DNA of 64,000 nt from Apostichopus japonicus. Taxonomy: Eukaryota > Echinodermata > Holothuroidea > Aspidochirotida > Stichopodidae. Each line of letters opens with the position of its first letter. Position 1 is the stretch's first letter. The notes beneath the pieces were generated by a model. That model was not told the DNA's origin and made no database searches. It saw only the letters and a list, made by a program, of their open reading frames with translations. Both the position numbers and the translations under genes were made by a program. Shown here piece by piece: positions 34,368-60,100 of this stretch. The stretch lies in NCBI RefSeq assembly GCF_037975245.1, contig NC_092575.1:1803001-1867000 (forward strand), given 5' to 3'.

Positions 34368-34590
34368 TCAGATATCTCCAATTTAATAAGAGATATCAGA
34401 AATTGCATTTTCGTTATCTCGAATTTGATTTAAGATATCAAGAGATATATTACAGATATCAAAAATGGGAACATTATTGAGATATTTCGAATTGACTGAA
34501 TCGAGATATCCAAAACTGAATTCGATATATCAAGAACTCGAGATTTCCAAAATTGAATTCGAGATATCAAGAATTCGAATTGTAGCGATA
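34368..34590. repeat. GATATC/GAATTC-rich degenerate satellite (unit C)
   Basis: The same word block as in units A and B. Open frames here rich in RYQ and SRYP are translation of the repeat. Confidence 0.8.
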
Positions 34591-35452
34591 AAAAAGAAAA
34601 GAAAAGGAAAATGTCCGATCTGGAAATATAGCGTACTGCACGTTTAATGTGTTCTTCATGTGTTTAGTTTCTGTATGAGAATTTATAAAACGGGAAACAT
34701 TTATGCCTGCCAAAGTCATCACGTGGCAATTTTGGCCTTAAAGGAGCATATCCAGAGACTGATGCATATTTTAAGGCTGAATATCTTGAGAAAACCGGAA
34801 TAGCTTTAGAAGCCATAACTATCACTCAAATACTTCATTTTCTTTTGAAATTGTGCCTAAGATTATCCTAAAGATAACACGAAGACCTCAGTGCTCATTG
34901 AGGGAATCGGGTGATATAATTTAACCCGGGGTTCAATCTGGCGCCCAATGGGATCACAAGTAATGCTACCACAAACAGTAAAAGTTGGGGTTGGCTTTCC
35001 AAATGTACTTGAATTTTGTGTCAGACATGTTTGTATAGGAGACAAACTTCTAAGAACGGAAGACTGTCCAGTTTACATTAATTAGTTACTTTCTTATAAT
35101 ATGCAGAAAAAATTACAATCAAATACGTGAGAATTCAATCTTTATTACTTGAATATGAAAGGCCACATTTATTATTTCCATCCAAATGTCCAATTCTTAT
35201 ATCAAATTTATCTTGCCAAAGTTAGGTTTTACGGATAAATCGTCATTGCAGAAAGGATAATACGGATTGGAAACATGCAGTTATTCTGAGAAGAAAGTTA
35301 AATTCTTCCTTATTGTTAGTAAAAACGATATATGAATTAGACTCCACCATTCTATTTGCAAATGTTCAATAGGTAATGTGAAAGCTGCTTGCGTGCATTT
35401 CATGATAAAGTGTGGAAAGTCCAAGTTCCTTCTAGAGTTCTTAAAAGTTGTC

Positions 35453-36027
35453 ATTTTAACTAAGATCAATTTACTGTGATCATGCCCTTTTGAAACTGAT
35501 GAAAATGAATCAAAATCGTATTTATTTATTAAGAAATTTCTTTGGACATGAACAGACATGGAAAATATACGCAAATTGCTAACGATATAGGAGTTTGTAG
35601 GCCATATGAATAAGCAATTCCTAAGGTGGTTCCCATATACGTCATGTTTACATGCATACAACGGTATGAACAGTACAACAGTATACATATAGTATATATA
35701 CAACAGCAAAAACAGACTTGTGCCGATACAAGTCAGGCCGACAAAAAAGAATATTCAATACGCTCTTCACAGATAAGTCTGTGCGCACTCTTAATACAAA
35801 ATTGGTCGATTCGTGTCTGTCTAATTTTTCGGTACCAAAACTGTTTAAGAAACGGATCGCTTGCACCAGAACACTCCATTTAATACTGCCTTACACATTA
35901 GAATGAAACTTTCTTCTCAAGAATATTGCAAGACGATGAACTAAGCATTCTCTGTATCCAAGTCGATCCCACCCTTTGCAATGTTTGGTGATTGGTAAGG
36001 ATGCATGTACTAGGATGCAGAGGGAAG
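35453..36027 (-). other. Probable TXNRD2 3' UTR and spacer
   Basis: This lies directly after the TXNRD2 stop on the minus strand. A selenoprotein needs a SECIS hairpin in its 3' UTR. I looked here by eye for an RTGA...AA...GA arrangement and could not assign one with confidence. There is no protein-coding signal. Confidence 0.4.
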
Positions 36028-49418
<13,391 letters not shown>

Positions 49419-51140
49419 CTGTTGCAACATTCATTCCGGTAGATAGCTCGGTATCCAACACTAGTTTGCCGATCACAGAAATCGCGTTATTATCTTTATT
49501 ATGTAACGCCATTTATCCTAATCGTGGTTAATTCTGCCGTCATATCCATGCGCCATCGAAATAAGTATACAGAATCCCCCATTGATTGACATGCAAGTCT
49601 CCACAAGTTAAAGACGAATAAAGGCAGAATTATAGTCTTGATATGTCATATAGTTAAACAATAATTCTTAGTGCTGGTAGTGTTACTAGAACTCGTTTGA
49701 TTTTCAAGCTTTTCATCTTTAAAATATATCTGGAACGCTCTCTGGATGCTATCGGCTCCTCGGTACAGACCGATATGTTAATCTCAACCCATTGCCTTAC
49801 TAATTCGGATAAATCAATTAAAACATTTTTTAAAAACTTAATGTAAACTGCAGGGCATACAGTATCATTGAATTACATGAGCCGAAACATGTCCTTGACA
49901 CTTTTGTTATTCGTTGTGCTACATTATATGTTATTGGAGACAAGAAATTAGTGTCGTTATTGACTTTGTTGTATACAATTTGACTGAGGAATTGACTTAC
50001 TGATCTGCGAGTTAGACTGAGTAGCCCAACCCCATAAATTGGCAACTTCAGATGTTTTAAGGGTCATTTCTCCAAGCTTGCACAAATAAAAGTGGTACAA
50101 AAATACAAACTCCGCTGATAGCCTGCAGTCATTTTTTAACTAGTCTCTGTTATTATTAAAATCAACTATTGCGTCCAGGCTGAAGTCATTCCTGAGACAA
50201 CTCACTTCAATAAATGGAATCGTGATATGCTACCAACTGGCAGTACCGACATCAAGAACTCGGGAAATCCCCTTAATTTGAGTATGCATCGCGTTGCGTA
50301 TTTCTTCAAAGTAAAGGCCAGTTTATATGCGATTTATGTTTCAGTACACAGTTTGACATATTATAGAAGACACGTTTCATCGTTCTGTTAGCTTTATCGC
50401 TAGAAATGTTCGTTTTACCGAAACCCCGCCTGCCACTGCAGGAACTATAAATGAGTATTTACCGTTCTTCCATCACCCCTTCCTGCTACGGAACGCATTC
50501 GAACTACATATGATACAAGACTCTTAAAGGGCTATTCCACTGTAGTTTTACTTCAAGTTTAAGCCACATACTCGGTAATAGCATTTTCTATGACGAAGGT
50601 TCGGATCATTTAAAGATGGTGATATTTTGTGAATGCACCTGGCAACTGAACTTTTTGGTTCGCCCCTAACATCCAAGTCACATGCTCCACTGCCGCTTGA
50701 AATTTCTTCCCTCCTCCTCTTCCCGATATGCCCCTTGCGCTCTCCCTGCCTTTGTCTTCCACCCCTTCACACCCCTCTATATTCTTTCGACTGGTTCTTT
50801 TCGAGTTCGGATGTAGCGCCATGATAGGTCACGGCAGCAAGAACAATTAACAACAGCCTCTTGTATTGTGCATGCGAAGGGTTTCTTGTGTCAGACACAA
50901 ATGTTGAAGTGACTGGTTGTCAGAGGCTAGGACATAATGTCAAAATGCGGCATGATTCAGTGCGGCAAATGAGCTAACACAGTACCATTGCGCTGTATTG
51001 CTGTTGTAGTATATTCTGTATTATTATAGTACTGCTAGAGACTATGCATGATATAGCATAGCAGAGAAGACTGAGTGAGAGTGTAATGGAGCCTACCAAA
51101 CTGTCTGTCTCTAAAACATCTGTTGACCGAGAAACTTAAA
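49419..51140. promoter_or_regulatory. Shared 5' region of TXNRD2 and PHF12
   Basis: The two genes start on opposite strands 1.7 kb apart, so both promoters and 5' UTRs must lie here. A pyrimidine-rich, somewhat CpG-richer stretch occurs at about 50640-50830. I see no clear TATA box near either ATG and no further exon. Confidence 0.55.
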
Positions 51141-54100
51141 ATGACGACAACTGTTCAGTACGACTTGGATACATCAGGGGGTCTGATGGATGTAAGTATC
51201 ATTATCGTCGTTGATTGAATAACCATTCAGTGGTCATGTTGGACAACAGTTCGTCTTGGAACTTGACTGGTCATTTCAGTTCGCATTACTACATTCGGGA
51301 CCGGGACTGAGTCTACGAATCTCGAGATTCAGAACTCATTTACAATTCCTGCTTCAATAGTGACTGCAAATACTATCCATCGTTATGTTACGTGAAAAAA
51401 TGTATTAGGTGTTTATTCCAGTGAGAAGTTTCTCAGAACCGTCAGTTATCAACGCTGACGAACTCTTTCTTACCTCTCATTTTATCGTCTCTCGATTTTA
51501 ATTGTTAACTCAGGTTAGGCTAGGCTCATTAATTGTTAGGCTATGCTATAGCTCAGAATAACGTTCTGCGGGTGCGCCTGATGATATGGCATGTTTATCA
51601 GCGCAGTACGAAGGCAAGCTACTTCCAACGGATGTACTTACCGCATTTCTAAGAAACACATGTCAGTTTAACCAGATGTTAAACCTTAGCATATTTGAGA
51701 TAGAGAAATTGAGTCCTTAGTTGACTCTAATCTAAGTTTTACCCACAATGAAATCATTCAATTCCTCAGTCCTCAGCTAAGGAACAATAGAGACATGGCC
51801 TAAAAACTTAAATATGGCATGACTGTCAGCTGTAATTTTGTCAGGCATGTAACTTCTTTTTCTGGAAATGATCTTGTAGGAAATCCAAGCTTTGATAGCA
51901 CCACCTCAAACAGATGAACCAGCTCGAAAATACAGACGGATTGACAGAGAAACGAGACGGACAGGAAGAACCACTAATAGAGACTGTTGTGACAGCTGTC
52001 ATGAGGGAGGAGATCTGATATGCTGTGATCGTTGCCCTGCATCGTTTCACCTACAATGCTGGTAAGTAAACCTAGCCTAGCGGACTACTGTATAGGTGCT
52101 TACTTTCTGGTTAATAAGCAAGTTTATAAGCAAGTAGAATTTCAGAGATGTATCAAGATTGGTTGGTACGTTCTTGGTCACTTTGTGGTATTACCAAAGT
52201 TTAGTATGAAGTATTTCGTATTCAATCCACTCATATTGTATTAGGCTTGTAACATACAGGAATGAAATCTAGTGTACTGTAACTCTGCTCACATACTTTT
52301 TGCACAGAGTTTGTGGCATTGGTTGGAATCTGTACTTTTAACTTTACTGTTTTTCATGTTACATATTAGATTAGAAATGGTTTTAGAAAAAGGGATTTGT
52401 CGTGATGAGATCAGAGAGATACAAGTCAAAAGAATTTGTTCGCTGAGGTCACTTGTACTGATCCTTTACTTTTCGAAATTTCTGTTTGAATAACAAATAA
52501 TTTACAAAAACTAACATTAACAGTGGAAATCAGAAAGTCAAGTCTAACATAAAAATTTGTCCTCCCTACTCCCCTTCCCTTTAAATTGTACAAATTTCTT
52601 TAATTTGTAAAAATTTTGTCTGGGACTGGTGAGTTTTTTTATTAAAGTAGAAACTTCATTGTAGTTTTTCCCTTAGTTACATAGAATTATATTTTATATG
52701 CCTCTTGGTACAGTAGATCCTTTTTATTCAAGTGTGCTTTGACAAGAAGGGAGTAAAAAAAGCAGGAATTTTCCATTTGGTTTTAAACAAACGAATCCAT
52801 GTGGTAGTAATGTGTATACTTTAACGTAGCCCATGGAATTATTTGGCATTCATTGCAACAGTAAGAAGTTAAGAACAGTAATAACATATTTGGTAATTGT
52901 TTGTAATTATTAGAAACTCAATGAGTACACCTTGGCTTGGTTCCAAGAATGTCATACTAGTATGAGATCACTATTTAAGTTGGTGGGTATCAAGGGTCAA
53001 CCAAGGTCAACAGCTGAAACTCTGAAAACCTTGGAAACATAATAACTGCGGTAGCAAAGCCTGGATGAACATATATATTTATTGATCAATCTTAGTGAGC
53101 TCATAAATGCCATTGACATTTGTGGAGATCAAAGGCCATTTCACGCCAGCAAAGAATCAAAGTATGAAAACACCTTGTAATCATAAAAGCTCATAGAAGA
53201 CATCTTGGTGGAACTTCATTCTTATTTTGTTATTTTATGTGTAGGTCAAAGGTCATTTGAGGTCAAAAGATTTGAAAAATCTGAAAACCTTGTAAAGACC
53301 AAGCTTTTAAATTTAAACTTGAATGGACTTGACAGTTGATGTCAATTATAATGTGTATCGTACTGTACATAGGATTGCATTAATTAGCGCAATCAGTTTG
53401 ATGATCAGTTTCAACTCAATTATGGTCAGCAGGTGAAAAAAAAATCCTGGGTACAATGTTGCTGTTGAATGTTTTCATATAAAATTTGACACAGATTCAC
53501 TTAGACAATAGGCTTTCTGTTTGAAATCACAGTTAATATACTGTGCACTCCCTTGTAAAAGACAGGGAGCTTTATTTGAATGAACTTTGACCTGGAGGAG
53601 AAAATATAGTAAATATTGATAGGTATGACCAAGAACTGTATACTGTTTTATATAGCAACACTGTTGGAGTTACTGTACATATTGGTGGAACATGTCAAAG
53701 TGTTAATCTGAAGCAGGGCATGTGCCTGTTTGCTATCAATGGCTTCTTATACTTGTCTGGCTGCCTCCCATTAACAATATTTCTAGATCCCCCTTATCCA
53801 TGAGGTATTTAAAGTATTCCGGCCACACCTGGCATTTACAGTACTGTACATTTAATAAACTACTATAAAATGAGTTTTTGAATGCACAGTACCTGTATAC
53901 AGTAGCCATTGCAGCCATAAAGAATGCCTTATTCGTGTGCTGTTTTGAAATTAATTTAATTGGAAATTGTTATCATGGATCAACTTTTGTTCATAAAAAT
54001 GATAATTTTTGTGTCAAATCTCACTCAAGAGCTGTAATTTTGTGTCACGAGGAAGAGGATCATATATGTGAATACTGTAGCATTAGTACTTCTGTCATAA

Positions 54101-57100
54101 AGATAAACAGTGGTTTGTTAACTTGGAAGTTGATACTGACTCACTACTCATATCAGGACAGGTATGCAAAGTAGAGTAGTTAAGTTTAGTTTAGAGACCT
54201 TAAGTACAGACTTAGCTTATTTGAGAGCCTATTCGTGTTAGATCCTGGATGAACACCGGCTTATTTCAAGCCATCCCTTTTCGATTAGTATTCAGAGGAT
54301 AATGAGACGGGTGTGAATTCGCTCCCATTCCTGCTCCCGGGACCGCCATTTAATGTCTCCATCGGACGGACGAGAGCGTAGACCCCCGCATCTGACCACT
54401 CTCTCAAATACTGAGGTGGGAACTTAATATTGGGGAACTTTCTGTTCTTTGACAATACCAAGCAAAATTAAGTTTTATTTAAACTGAAAAGAAGTAGATT
54501 TGTCAAGCTTGTGTCAATCGATGGTATATATTACCTTTTCTGGGATATAGTTAAAAAATCTGGTAAAATGGGTACTGTACCTATTGTTGACAAATTAATG
54601 TTAAATACAAATTGTTCAAGTTGCTGCAGTACTAAATTAAGAGATTGGGTATTAACATGAGTATGTATCGTTTTTCCTTTTCAATTTCCTTTCAGCGACC
54701 CACCGTTAGAAGAGGAAGACCTCCCGACAGGAGACTGGGTGTGTCATAAATGCACCGTAGCACCACAGGTATGGTGTTTAATACATTGATGATAATTACA
54801 TTGGTCCTTCTCGGTTCAAACTAAGTTTATTTGATGTTAGTATTCAAATTCCCTGACGTCAGAACTATCAAACACTTAGTACTTGTGAGAAATGTCTAGT
54901 GAGTGGTGAATGTATTATAACATCATGTTTTAGGACATAGTTCATTGTATTTTGCTATTGGAAGTGTCGATAAATACTAGCTGTAAGAGTTTGACTTCAA
55001 GGCATTGATAGAACTCAGAATTATGTGAAATGGATCTCCAGTGTATTTGTGTGTGGTATGGGAACGAAACTCAACTTTCTAAATTTAAAACTTTTCAAGT
55101 TCATTTCTTTGATCATGGAAAATAATGTCAGAATGATAATCTCTGGGGGAACAAAATGTAGAGAGTTTCACAAAATAATTGAGAAATTAGTACTAAACGT
55201 TGAGAGGTATATACAGTGCAGAAGGGTAAAGTTATAGTGTCAACAAGACCAGGCAGGGAATTATTTATCTGATATGCCATTGCAAAATGCTATTCAAAAT
55301 TTGTTAATTGTTATACAGATGCATAGATGTGTACTGTATATCAATGTTTGTTCACAGAGAACTTAGGGCGACTTGAGTGTGTTTGGAGCTTGGAGGGCCT
55401 CCCCCCCACCTCCCCCACGTCCACCCCCCAAAAACCCTGCAAAGCTGCTATGTACACACAAATTTAAAAAATTATTCCCTTTAAGGGGCAAATGTGGTAA
55501 ATACTTAAATTTCTTTTAAGTCCAGACTGGCTTTCATTGATCTTAGTATTGTTATTGCACATAAAGCACATGGAAAAGACGGATGCAGAAATAGTTGCAG
55601 CCATGAACATTCCCAAGTCCATCACTATGAAAGATGACATCCGAGGCATTGAGGACAAGCGTCAAAGCGGAGATTACTTTAAACCTCGGAAAACTCCCGT
55701 GAGGCTCAACGACCGGCTACGAAGAGACGGTAAACAGTGTATGAGATTAGCGCAGCTACAAGCTTACAAGTAAGTCAAAGGTTCAGGGATTTTCTCAAGG
55801 CATGGCCAGGGACGAGCTTGAAAAGCATCTTTAACACCGTGGTGTAGATAGTTGGTGTCCTTTTGGGGTGCTATATCGTGCTTCAAACTACTGGAAGGCA
55901 TAGTATACTTTCATTTTCCTTTGCAAAATGAGTAATTTATGATACACTCTCTCACATTTAGAGTTAGTCTATCCTTTACTCCCTTAGTACAATGGGTAGA
56001 AACCTGTTCAAAGATGTTTCCCACCTTTGTGTGAAAATGATCATACTTGAAAAGAAAAGAAAAAAACACCCATTCTGCTGTTAGGTGTTGTCTTTTGCAA
56101 TGTCCCTCGTAGGCCTATTGTTATCCCTCACTAAACAATCAATGTTTTGTGATTAAATATTACCATGTTGAATCACATAAGTGTACAATTTTTTCCAATC
56201 CAAATAAATGTATTTCTTTCTATCATACAAAACTATGACATAATACCATTTTGAGTTATTCTGGAGAAATAAATATGTGATTGCACACAGGCCTAGATGC
56301 CGTTTCATCTGAATCATTTGAGAATTGAACCAGCCAATTGGTGTTACCTTTGATTTAGTGGCTCATGTTACCTCAATGTCAAAAGGCCACCATCCCTTCC
56401 TCAGCCAAAAATTGCCCTTTGCCCCATTCTTCACCCCTAGCTGCCTCTCTTTGCTTTCCTTTCCTTACAAAACTGATGAACAAACTCATTTTCTTCCTCA
56501 TAGGGAAGCTCAAAAGGAAATTAAAACTGGAAAGAAAGAAGATCAGGAGAGACCAGAGAAGACGGACCCGGACGAGGATGATATGGAGGAGATCCTCCAA
56601 TCGAAGGGAAACCCTCTCTTAATGCTCATCAAAGCTGCATCCATCCAGAACCCTAAACAATTCCAATTGCCAGCTGAGGTCATGACACATGCTCCATTGC
56701 CAGGTACTTTGTTCTTCCTCATGAGGAATTATTTTCAACCAGCGTTCTGCGTTCAGTCGTCAGATATTTTACGGAACCTATAAAGTATCACTCCCACAGT
56801 GGATCAAAAATGATTACCAACCCTTCCTAAGTCAATCAATCACAAATGCAGTTTACTTTCAGTCAGTGCAAAATGTTTCCATCGTTTTTCCCTCCATCTT
56901 GTGCCCAGGTTAGGTTTCCACGACGTGTAACATAAGTCTGAAGTTCAAAGTTAACCACAAAATGTTGTGGTGACAGATTTGAATTGCTATGTAAACCATC
57001 TGAGGCCCTTCTTGATCTCCATGTGTGTTCTCTGTGTGGGATCTCAGTGTGTTATCTCTGTATGTGATCTCTGTGTGTGATCTCTCTGTGTGTGATCTCT

Positions 57101-60100
57101 CAGGTGTGGGAACTCTCAGGTGTGGGAACTCTGTGTGGATTTCTGTGTGTGATCTCTGTGTGTTCTCTGTGTGTGATCGCTTTGTGTCATCTCTCTGTGT
57201 GTGATCTGTGCATGTGATCTCAGATCTCTGGGTGTGATCTCTCTGTGTGGGATCTCAGTGTGTTATCTCTGTATGTGATCTCTCTGTGTGTGTTCTCTGT
57301 GTGTGATCTCTCTGTGTGTGATCTCTCTATGTTCTCTCTGTGTGTGATCTCTCTGTGTGTGATCTCTGTGTGTGATCTCTGTGTGTGATCTTTATTTGTC
57401 TTTCTCTGATATTCTATACATCGGACAAGCAGGTTTGCAATGTTGACGTCACCGAAACTTTGCAAATTTGTCAGTTGAGAGGCCACCTCAGGGTTTATTT
57501 CTTTAATTAAAGATAAACCAAATCTAACCTACCTGCATTTTTTTTTTCTTTCTCAAAGGAATGACGAGAAAGAGAAGGAAAGAAGACGTCAGCAAGAATT
57601 TTAAACATATCCACGAGCTTGAAAATGGAATGGTACCGCTTCCCGCAAAGATGTGCTTTCTCTGTAACAAGTCAGTATATTGTAGATATTGTAGAATTGA
57701 GGATTGGAGGGGGAGGATACCCCTTAAGGGTGAATGATGGGGAACCCTTGGTATTGAAGAGGAGAGAATTTAAGTAGAAACTTGGTTTTTCTAAGGACAT
57801 TTGGCTACTGTTCTGTTGGTTTTAATTTTCTTCAGTCGGCAAATAACCACGCAGACAGTCTCCACTCTGGTTACAGCATGATATTATTTGTTACAAAAAA
57901 GATGGTTGTCATGGCTACGTTTAGCATAATAGCATGGTTGGACCTTGTGCAACCACCTCAGTCAACTGTGACAGTATCAGTAAAAATATTATTCAGAATT
58001 CTTTCAGAGTCATACCCATGTATGTTTATTTCTGTTGATTGGCTGCAACAGGCGTAAGAGCCTATAGATGTGATAAAACAAAGCAAAAAGTAATTATTGT
58101 GGAACTCGTTTAGAGAAAACCGTTCGATAAAACAACTTAACAAACCTGCTTGTTTGTCTTCTTATTTGTGTGCCGACAGGAGTTGTAGAGTCGATCCGTT
58201 GATACAGTGTGACTACTGCCCTCTGTTGTTTCATCGAGACTGTTTAAGCCCGCCTTTGACTACTTTCCCGACGGGGAGGTGGATGTGCCCGAACCATCCA
58301 GAGAATGGCCTGGTAAGAATATCTTTGTTTCCTTGATCACTTTGATCTGCAATCTTTATTACCCACCATGGAGGACTATGCCTAACCCCACCAGACCCCC
58401 ACCACTCAGAAATGATGCTCATAAAGCATGTGTGTATGTCATAACTCGTCCTGTCAACTTGATGCCACGGTACTAACTTCCATCGATTACCATCTGCAAG
58501 TAATGAAGACTGTAGTTAAAAGGTTCCGACATCTGGCTGGAAGAAATCCTGCGACCCTCCAAAAACAAGAAAGATTAGTCAAAATATTGTATTTGCATCT
58601 TTCTGAAGCATAGCCAATGGCTTTAACGTTTATTCTGCTTTCATCTTGTTTAGCTTTTTTGTTTTGTCCTTTTTGTGTGTCTTTGTGACGAAAGCTATGC
58701 AGGTTCTTGTGTATATAATTGCGCAACCATTGCCCTTCAGCATTTTGACGTGAAGGCTAACTGTTAGGGTGGTCTGGTCTGAGATTCTAGACCACTGACT
58801 GTGAAGACCATCCAATTTTTGGTTCGTTTAAGGGACACAGTTAGCTGTTGATTTAATCCTTGCCAATGTCTCACAATGTGAAGTGTAATCGTGTTGAAGC
58901 CACCGTTTGCATTGGTTATCAGCTTATGCAAGTTTTCCGATTTCCTCGTAGCCCGAGTTTGCCAAGGCGAGCTATACTGAGAAATGCAAGATATACCATG
59001 ATATCAACAACAGGATAAACCAACATGCGGTCAAACTGGACTTCTTGAATAAGATCCACGCTACTGGACCGCCTTGGAAGGATAAACCGGAGAGACGGAA
59101 ACCGTCACAGGTAAAGAGCAACCGTTTCTCTTCTCTCATCTGTACGGTCAATGCTGAACGTAGAGCCTCACTGTAGGAGTGTGGATATCCACTTCAGGGA
59201 CCTGATAAATACTCTTTTTATCTTGGTTTATATCAAAACAGAATTTACTAATCAAATTTCAATCATCTATTTTCTGTCTGTTCCTGTTACAGCTTTGTTT
59301 TTTCTCCTTTTTTGAAAGTGGGATTGAAAGTGTGAACAACAATAAAGCCATTGCATCTCTTATGTACAGACCATTTCTACTTGCAAGCGAGACTAGTCTT
59401 GCTAGTAAATTTGTCGACGGATTTGGAAGGAAGACAATGTATCGCTTCCCTATTTTGAAGTGTAAAAAAAAAAGTAGGAATCAGGGATTGAAGTATTTCA
59501 AAAGAGAAAAAAGTCAGCCAAGTTTTGAAAGTTCATTCCAAATGCAGCAGTATGTTAGCTTACTATTTATTTCTGGTGGTCAAAGCAAAATGTTCAAAAT
59601 GTGAATTGGTCTCCCTACATTTCTGTCAAACTAAGAAGAAGGAAACTGTAACCAAAGTGAAAAAAATAGTTTCAGCGGTGACCCGAAAGAATCCGATAAT
59701 GTTTATGCAGCAAACTGATGAACTTAATTGACATCCGGTGAATCCTGCAGAAAATTTAATAGATGAGGTCAGACCGACCTGATGGAGTTCATGAAGTAAT
59801 TTGGCTCCTTGATCATCCCATCCTTCCCCCCCCCTCCCCACCCTCACTCCAGTACCCTTCCTGATCTTAAGAGCTGTTATTTTTCCTCTCCATAGTTTTT
59901 GGGGGACTTTTATTTCTTCTTCTGCCTTCTCAATTTCATATCTTCATCTTTTCCAACAACAGGTACCATTTTCAGTTAAAGAGCATTACAGACACCCACC
60001 GTCATTATTACCAACGTCCCCAAGGGGAACATGGGCAAACACATCCAGCGTATCAGAGAGGCTATGCACTCCAGTGGAAAAGGAAGAGGTCGGTGTCCTA

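Larger units (their letters stand above)
30895..35452 (+). repeat. Fucosyltransferase tandem unit C
   Basis: It starts at GCTAGCCAGTGC, fused to the truncated 3' part of unit B, and matches unit A to about 35452. It lacks the SINE/hAT block of A. It stops about 575 bp from the stop codon of the opposite-strand TXNRD2 gene. Confidence 0.85.

Noticed and set aside
34289-34647. Frames rich in RYQ, SRYP and EIS words
   Set aside because: Direct translation of the GATATC/GAATTC degenerate satellite.
57220-57486. HTERSHTE-repeat frame on the minus strand
   Set aside because: Translation of a GTGTGATCTCT simple repeat in a PHF12 intron.
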